Assembly (NCBI GenBank): GCA_015068035.1
Contig: SVLI01000009.1
Location: 1 to 64,000 of the forward strand
Length of the DNA: 64,000 nt
Origin: Oscillospiraceae bacterium
GTDB lineage: Bacteria; Bacillota; Clostridia; Oscillospirales; Oscillospiraceae
Direction: 5' to 3'
Both the position numbers and the translations under genes were made by a program. Shown in pieces: positions 59,953-64,000 of the stretch; position 1 is the first letter of the stretch, and each line of letters starts with the position of its first letter. The notes beneath the pieces were generated by a model that was given only the letters and a program-made list of their open reading frames with translations, was not told the origin of the DNA and ran no database searches.

Positions 59953-60302
59953 ACGAACAAAACGGAATTTTCAAAAACATCGAGTTTTGGAAAAAATATG
60001 ACAAATTATGATTTCTGCCGGAAAACGTAAGAGAGCTGGGCAAGGATTATAAATGATCCAAAATGTTTGTAAAAAAGCTTCGGGAATGATGAGGACGCAT
60101 TTCCGGGAAATGATGAGCAGAAAAATGGGCTCTGGGGCGGGGATTCTATCCGGGCAGGGTTGTGCTGTATGGACTTAATGAGGGCAATTATCAGGATTGT
60201 GTCCTTGACTTCAATTATTTAAGAGGCTTATTAATTGTGATGGCAAGGCGTTGTATTAGGCATATATGGATAGCTAGGAATTAATGTGGTGGAGTAGCTT
60301 CT
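59953..60302. other. Intergenic remnant region
   Basis: About 350 bases with many stops in all frames and no recognisable domain. It probably holds remains of a gene lost before the broken sugar transferase. Confidence 0.4.
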
Positions 60303-60928
60303 ATGAAAGAACCTATTCAGCAGCCGGAAAGTCGGACAGATATTCCTGCTCCGATGAATCGTGTATACTCCAGATATAAAAAGCGTTTTTTTGGATATTT
60401 TCTTGAGCGGTATGATAATCCTGATGCTGAGCGTGGCGATATTGGTCATTTGCATCCTTGAATTGATCTATCACGGCAGGCCGATTTGCTATATTGATAA
60501 GCGACCCGGTAAGAATGTAAAAATTTTGACGTATATGAATTCCGTTCTATGACCAATGAAAAGGGTGAGAACGGCGAGCTGTTGCACCCCGGCAAGAGAA
60601 TCATGCTGCTTGGCCGCTTTATTCACCGGTTTTCCATTGATGAATTGGCGGGGTTGTTTAACATTTCAAATGGAACTATGTCTATCATTGGATCCCGCCC
60701 TTTGGTGGTGGATTGCCTGCCGTTGTATAACGAGCGGCATAGATGCCGTCATACGGTTCGTCTCATTTTGGCTTGCTGGGATCTGCGGAAAAGCAGCAAA
60801 CTGACAGCAGAATCCTTGGCGTGGATACCTGGTTCGAAAGTGACATCTATTATGTGGAAACTGTCAGCTTTTGGATAGATGTGAAGCAGGCGTTCAAAGT
60901 GGATGTGTTGTCAGTTTTCTGCTGTTGA
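60303..60928 (+). pseudogene. Decayed undecaprenyl-phosphate sugar transferase (WcaJ/PglC-like)
   Basis: The sequence starts with an ATG at 60303 after TGGAGTAG and codes for the basic N-terminus (RYKKRFF), then shifts frame to a membrane helix followed by YIDKRPGKNVKIL, shifts again to TNEKGENGELLHPGKRIMLLGRFIHRFSIDELAGLFNI plus MSIIGSRPLVVDCLPLYNERHRCRH, and again to DTWFESDIYYVETVSFWIDVKQAF. These are, in order, the conserved blocks of the bacterial sugar transferase family (PF02397), broken over at least three frames. It would have linked the first sugar phosphate to the lipid carrier. Sequencing error is possible but several breaks argue for decay. Confidence 0.85.
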
Positions 60929-61083
60929 TTTCTCTGGTTAGCGCCCATACCCGCGCACGTTCTACATGCTTTTCTATGTTCTAATGCTTATGGATGGAAT
61001 TATGCCGAGGCTTACAGAGCGTGACGTGCAGTCACAGATGACAAACTAAAAAATCAAGAGTGAATTGTATTTTGGAGAGTAAG

Positions 61084-62517
61084 ATGAGCGGAAAAGAAAC
61101 GCGAGGGAGCGCCGAACTGGCATTGAAAGCCGGTTTTTGGTATGTGGTTAGTAATTTTTTCGTTAAAGCAATATCCTTTATTACCACGCCTCTGTTTGCG
61201 CGGTTGATGTCGGCTGAACATTATGGAGAGTTTTCAAATTATGCCAGTTGGCAGTCTACATTGTTTCTTATTTCCGGTGCCGAATTGTATGGTACGCTAA
61301 ACCGTGCATATTATGATTACACAGAAGACTACGATAAGTATGTTTCTTCCATTACGTTCTTAAGTTTTGGAATTACAGCCCTGTTCTATGCTGTGTTTTT
61401 GCTTTTCGGCGATGCGATTTACAAGATTGTGTTAATTCCCAAGCAATATGTTCATGTTTTGTTTGTGTTTCTGCTTTTCCAGTCCTGTAAGGAAATCTTT
61501 ATGGCAAGGGAAAAAACACTGTACCGATATAAGTCCGTTGCGGCAATGTCGGCTATCAACTTGGTTTTCCCCACGATTGTTGCGGTCGTAATGGTAATTA
61601 TGGCTGATGAGGCCAATCGTTTAAGCGCGAGGATTTACGGATTCTACATTCCTTCTGCAATTGTTGGCATATTCTGTGCAGTGGCGATTCTGCGCAAAGC
61701 ACATACAGTAAATTTTGGACACTGTAAATATGCGCTGAAGTTATCTTTGCCGCTGACGCTTCATTTTTTGACGGCGTATCTGCTGTCCTCGTCCAATACA
61801 ATCGTAACCAGAAGTATATTGAATGCGGAAGCAACCGCCATCGTCAGCATTACCACCAGCGCGGTGCATATATTGACGATTTTGTTGCAGGCTGTATCCG
61901 GAGCTGTTACCACTTGGATGATGGATAATCTGGAGCAGAAGAGATACACAGAGCTTCGCAGGAGCTTGCTTATCTACACCGTATGCGTATGTGCGGTTGC
62001 TACAGGTGTTATTCTCTTTGGGCCGGAAGTCGTTTGGATTTTGGGTGGAACAAAGTATGCGCAGGCTGTTGATCTGCTGCCAGGCATGATTGCGGCGGTA
62101 ACGATCCAGTCCATTACTACCGTCTTTACTATTATTTTGACTTACAAAAAACGGGTTGTGGGTGCAGCTGTTTGCACGGCTGTGGTTGCAGGTATCAGCA
62201 TTGCAGCCAAAGTTTTTCTTCTCCCGTCTTATGGAATTCGAATTCTGCCCCTGATTAACATTGTTGCCTATGGCATCCTGTTTATTTGTGACTATATACT
62301 TGTATGCAGAGCCGGTAACGGAAACGTTATTCATATAGGGGGCTTTAGCGGCTGTATATTGCTGCTGTGCGTGCTTACTTCTGTTTGCGGTTTTCTGTAT
62401 GCGAATGCGGTTGTTCGTTATGTGATCATTGCTTGTGCGGGCGTGTTTGTGTTGGCCTTAATTTATAAAAAGCGTGATCTGGTCAAGAAATTTGTGAAGA
62501 GAAAGTATAAAAAATAA
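61084..62517 (+). CDS. Wzx-type polysaccharide flippase
   Basis: A 477-residue membrane protein with about 12-14 helices of the polysaccharide biosynthesis/oligosaccharide flippase family. Start at 61084 behind TTGGAGAG. It opens with LKAGFWYVVSNFFVKAISFITTPLFARLMSAEHYGEFSNYASWQS, the classical signature, and ends in a basic tail (KKRDLVKKFVKRKYKK). It should move lipid-linked repeat units across the membrane. Codon use is AT-richer than the housekeeping genes. Confidence 0.9.
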   Translation: MSGKETRGSAELALKAGFWYVVSNFFVKAISFITTPLFARLMSAEHYGEFSNYASWQSTLFLISGAELYGTLNRAYYDYTEDYDKYVSSITFLSFGITALFYAVFLLFGDAIYKIVLIPKQYVHVLFVFLLFQSCKEIFMAREKTLYRYKSVAAMSAINLVFPTIVAVVMVIMADEANRLSARIYGFYIPSAIVGIFCAVAILRKAHTVNFGHCKYALKLSLPLTLHFLTAYLLSSSNTIVTRSILNAEATAIVSITTSAVHILTILLQAVSGAVTTWMMDNLEQKRYTELRRSLLIYTVCVCAVATGVILFGPEVVWILGGTKYAQAVDLLPGMIAAVTIQSITTVFTIILTYKKRVVGAAVCTAVVAGISIAAKVFLLPSYGIRILPLINIVAYGILFICDYILVCRAGNGNVIHIGGFSGCILLLCVLTSVCGFLYANAVVRYVIIACAGVFVLALIYKKRDLVKKFVKRKYKK

Positions 62518-62584
62518 TAAAGTGCAGTATTCATCCGTGTTGTGTATAACAATGTGGATGCGCGACACGAAGGAGGCAAACCAC

Positions 62585-63133
62585 ATGAAACCGGAACGGT
62601 TGATTCATACGATTGGCTTAAATCTGCAGCGCGGCGCATTATCCAGAGGTGCATATCTGAAGAAAAAGAAGATTTTTGCACAGATGGGAGATTATGTCAG
62701 ATTTCAGCCAAGAATAGTGCCGCTCTATCCGGAACTCATTAAGTTTCATAATAACATCATGGTCGGTTCGGGTGTCCGCTTTGTTACCCATGATGCGGTT
62801 CACAGCGTGCTGAACCGTATGAATATCGGTGAATTTCCTGAGATGATTGGATGTATCGAGGTTATGGATAATGTGTTTATTGGTGCGGATTCAACAATTA
62901 TGCCAAACGTCCGCATTGGTAAAAACGTTATTATCGGAGCCGGTTCTCTTGTCAGTAAAGACTGTGAAGATAATAGCATTTACGCGGGAGTTCCGGCGCG
63001 CAAGATTGGAAATTTTGATGACTTCGTAGCAAAACGCTTGGCGCGAGATTATGCATCCGTTGCCAAAAACCAAAGCATTACCGAAGCGGAAAAAGCCAAT
63101 GCCTGGGACCGTTTCCATCGTAACCGGGATTAA
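62585..63133 (+). CDS. Hexapeptide-repeat acyltransferase
   Basis: A 182-residue left-handed beta-helix acyltransferase. Start at 62585 behind AAGGAGG. Repeats run through NIMVGSGVRFVTHD, IGCIEVMDNVFIGADSTIMPNVRIGKNVIIGAGSLVSKD and SIYAGVPARKIG, the usual end of the O-acetyltransferase (LbH-MAT/XAT-like) group, with the active-site-type His in the FVTHDAVH loop. It probably acetylates a sugar of the surface polymer. Substrate unknown. Confidence 0.88.
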   Translation: MKPERLIHTIGLNLQRGALSRGAYLKKKKIFAQMGDYVRFQPRIVPLYPELIKFHNNIMVGSGVRFVTHDAVHSVLNRMNIGEFPEMIGCIEVMDNVFIGADSTIMPNVRIGKNVIIGAGSLVSKDCEDNSIYAGVPARKIGNFDDFVAKRLARDYASVAKNQSITEAEKANAWDRFHRNRD

Positions 63134-63181
63134 GTTTTCGGAAGAGTCCTTTGATTTATGCAAAAGAAGGGAATAACAACT

Positions 63182-64000
63182 ATGAAAGCACTTGTTTTGG
63201 CCGGTGGGTTGGCCCAGATCGAGTTGATCAATCAGTTGAAGGCCAGAAATATTACTACTGTTTTGGCAGACGGTAATGCCAATGCGTTGGCAAGACCTTA
63301 CGCCGATATCTTTTATCAGTTGGCTATTTTTGATGTGGAGGCAGTCAAGGAAGTGGCGCTGAAAGAACAGGTAGACTTTCTGATCACTGTTTGTGCCGAC
63401 CAAGTGCTTTTGGTGGTTGCCCAGGTATCCGAGATGCTGGGGTTGCCCTGGTACATCGACTACAAGACTGCCCGGTTGGTTTCTGACAAAAAGGACATGA
63501 AGAAGATTTTTTGGGAGAATAATATCCCCACCTCCAGATATGTGGAAATGACCGAGTTGGATTGGGATCAAATCCGACACCTGCAATACCCTTTGGTGGT
63601 TAAACCCGTGGATGCTTACAGCTCGCGGGGCGTCCGAAAGGCGCTGAATCCGGAAGAACTGGCTGTTTATTTTGCTGAAGCAGCTCAAATAAGCCGCACT
63701 GGCGGTGTCATTGTGGAAGAATTTGTAGCTGGCGATGAGATCAGCGTAGATATCTATGTGGAGGACGGTGTTGCCAAACTCCTGTGCGTTTCCAATAGCG
63801 AGAAAATCAATGATGCGGACCGGTTTATCATTTTCCGCGGCAGATATCCCGTTGTGGCTTCTCCTGAAATTATGCAGCAGATCCAGCTGGTCGCGCAACA
63901 GATTGCAGATGCGTTCAATCTGAAGAATTGCCCTATGCTCATTCAAATGATCAACAATGGCAAGCAGATTTCTGTTTTGGAGTTCTGTGCCCGTACTGGC
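63182..64000 (+). CDS. ATP-grasp domain protein, 3' end beyond window
   Basis: Open from ATG 63182 (behind AGAAGGGAA) to the window edge, 273 codons without a stop. The N-terminal part is a Rossmann-like domain (KALVLAGGLAQIELINQL), then an ATP-grasp fold begins: KKIFWENNIPTSRYVEM, YPLVVKPVDAYSSRGVRKA (ATP-binding Lys and Gly-rich loop), GGVIVEEFVAGDEISVDIY (acidic hinge). Resembles carbamoyl-phosphate-synthase-like ligases found in polysaccharide clusters. Its metal-binding residues and C-terminus lie outside, so reaction and substrate are open. Confidence 0.88.
   Translation, partial: MKALVLAGGLAQIELINQLKARNITTVLADGNANALARPYADIFYQLAIFDVEAVKEVALKEQVDFLITVCADQVLLVVAQVSEMLGLPWYIDYKTARLVSDKKDMKKIFWENNIPTSRYVEMTELDWDQIRHLQYPLVVKPVDAYSSRGVRKALNPEELAVYFAEAAQISRTGGVIVEEFVAGDEISVDIYVEDGVAKLLCVSNSEKINDADRFIIFRGRYPVVASPEIMQQIQLVAQQIADAFNLKNCPMLIQMINNGKQISVLEFCARTG

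Overview
The window looks like a chromosomal segment of a GC-rich, anaerobic, spore-forming-lineage Firmicute, most probably a gut Clostridia of the Oscillospiraceae type. This rests on gene content and not on any search. Pointers are a YlmC/YmxH-type sporulation PRC-barrel protein, MrnC, RqcH, an UPF0340 (YwlG-like) protein, DapL-type lysine/peptidoglycan synthesis, a corrinoid methyltransferase system, strong GGAGG ribosome sites and consensus sigma-A promoters.

Layout. 1-5 kb: edge of a tRNA-Arg gene, a two-component system, an HtrA protease and a DMT transporter. 5-13.5 kb: one long operon (aroF-tyrA-aroB-aroA-aroC-pheA-aroE/aroK fusion-aroQ) that covers the route from DAHP to chorismate and on to prephenate-derived Phe/Tyr precursors. 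It is preceded by a promoter, an 18-residue leader peptide packed with Tyr and Phe codons, and an intrinsic terminator, which is a classical attenuator layout. 13.5-23 kb: prfB, a CapA-like protein, an ECF sigma/anti-sigma pair, a MATE pump, UPF0340, a DUF3048 lipoprotein, rpsU, prs and pth. 23-30 kb: an aconitase-like hydratase, icd and pyruvate carboxylase, which with citrate synthase (not in the window) would make 2-oxoglutarate. 30-39.6 kb: a serpin lipoprotein, an FAD oxidoreductase with a small Cys-rich downstream ORF, uppP, ftsK, mrnC and rqcH. 39.7-43.2 kb: an amino-acid ABC transporter flanked by two substrate-binding lipoproteins whose motif order appears circularly permuted, in two different ways, plus a long structured leader RNA. 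43.3-52.6 kb: a corrinoid protein, ylmC, an NlpC/P60 protein, recG, dapF, dapL and glmS. 52.8-58.2 kb: five tandem uroporphyrinogen-decarboxylase-family methyltransferases. 58.7 kb to the end: a lower-GC surface polysaccharide locus (DegT aminotransferase, decayed sugar transferase, flippase, acyltransferase, ATP-grasp cut by the window edge).

How it fits together. The corrinoid protein and the five URO-D-type proteins are natural partners for moving methyl groups from small methylated compounds onto a cobalamin, although ten kilobases separate them here. The observations I rate highest are the two permuted binding proteins, the aromatic attenuator, and the 42.08-42.40 kb leader whose 5' segment can pair with either of two downstream partners. 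All functional statements are read from sequence motifs and family knowledge; nothing was searched or computed.
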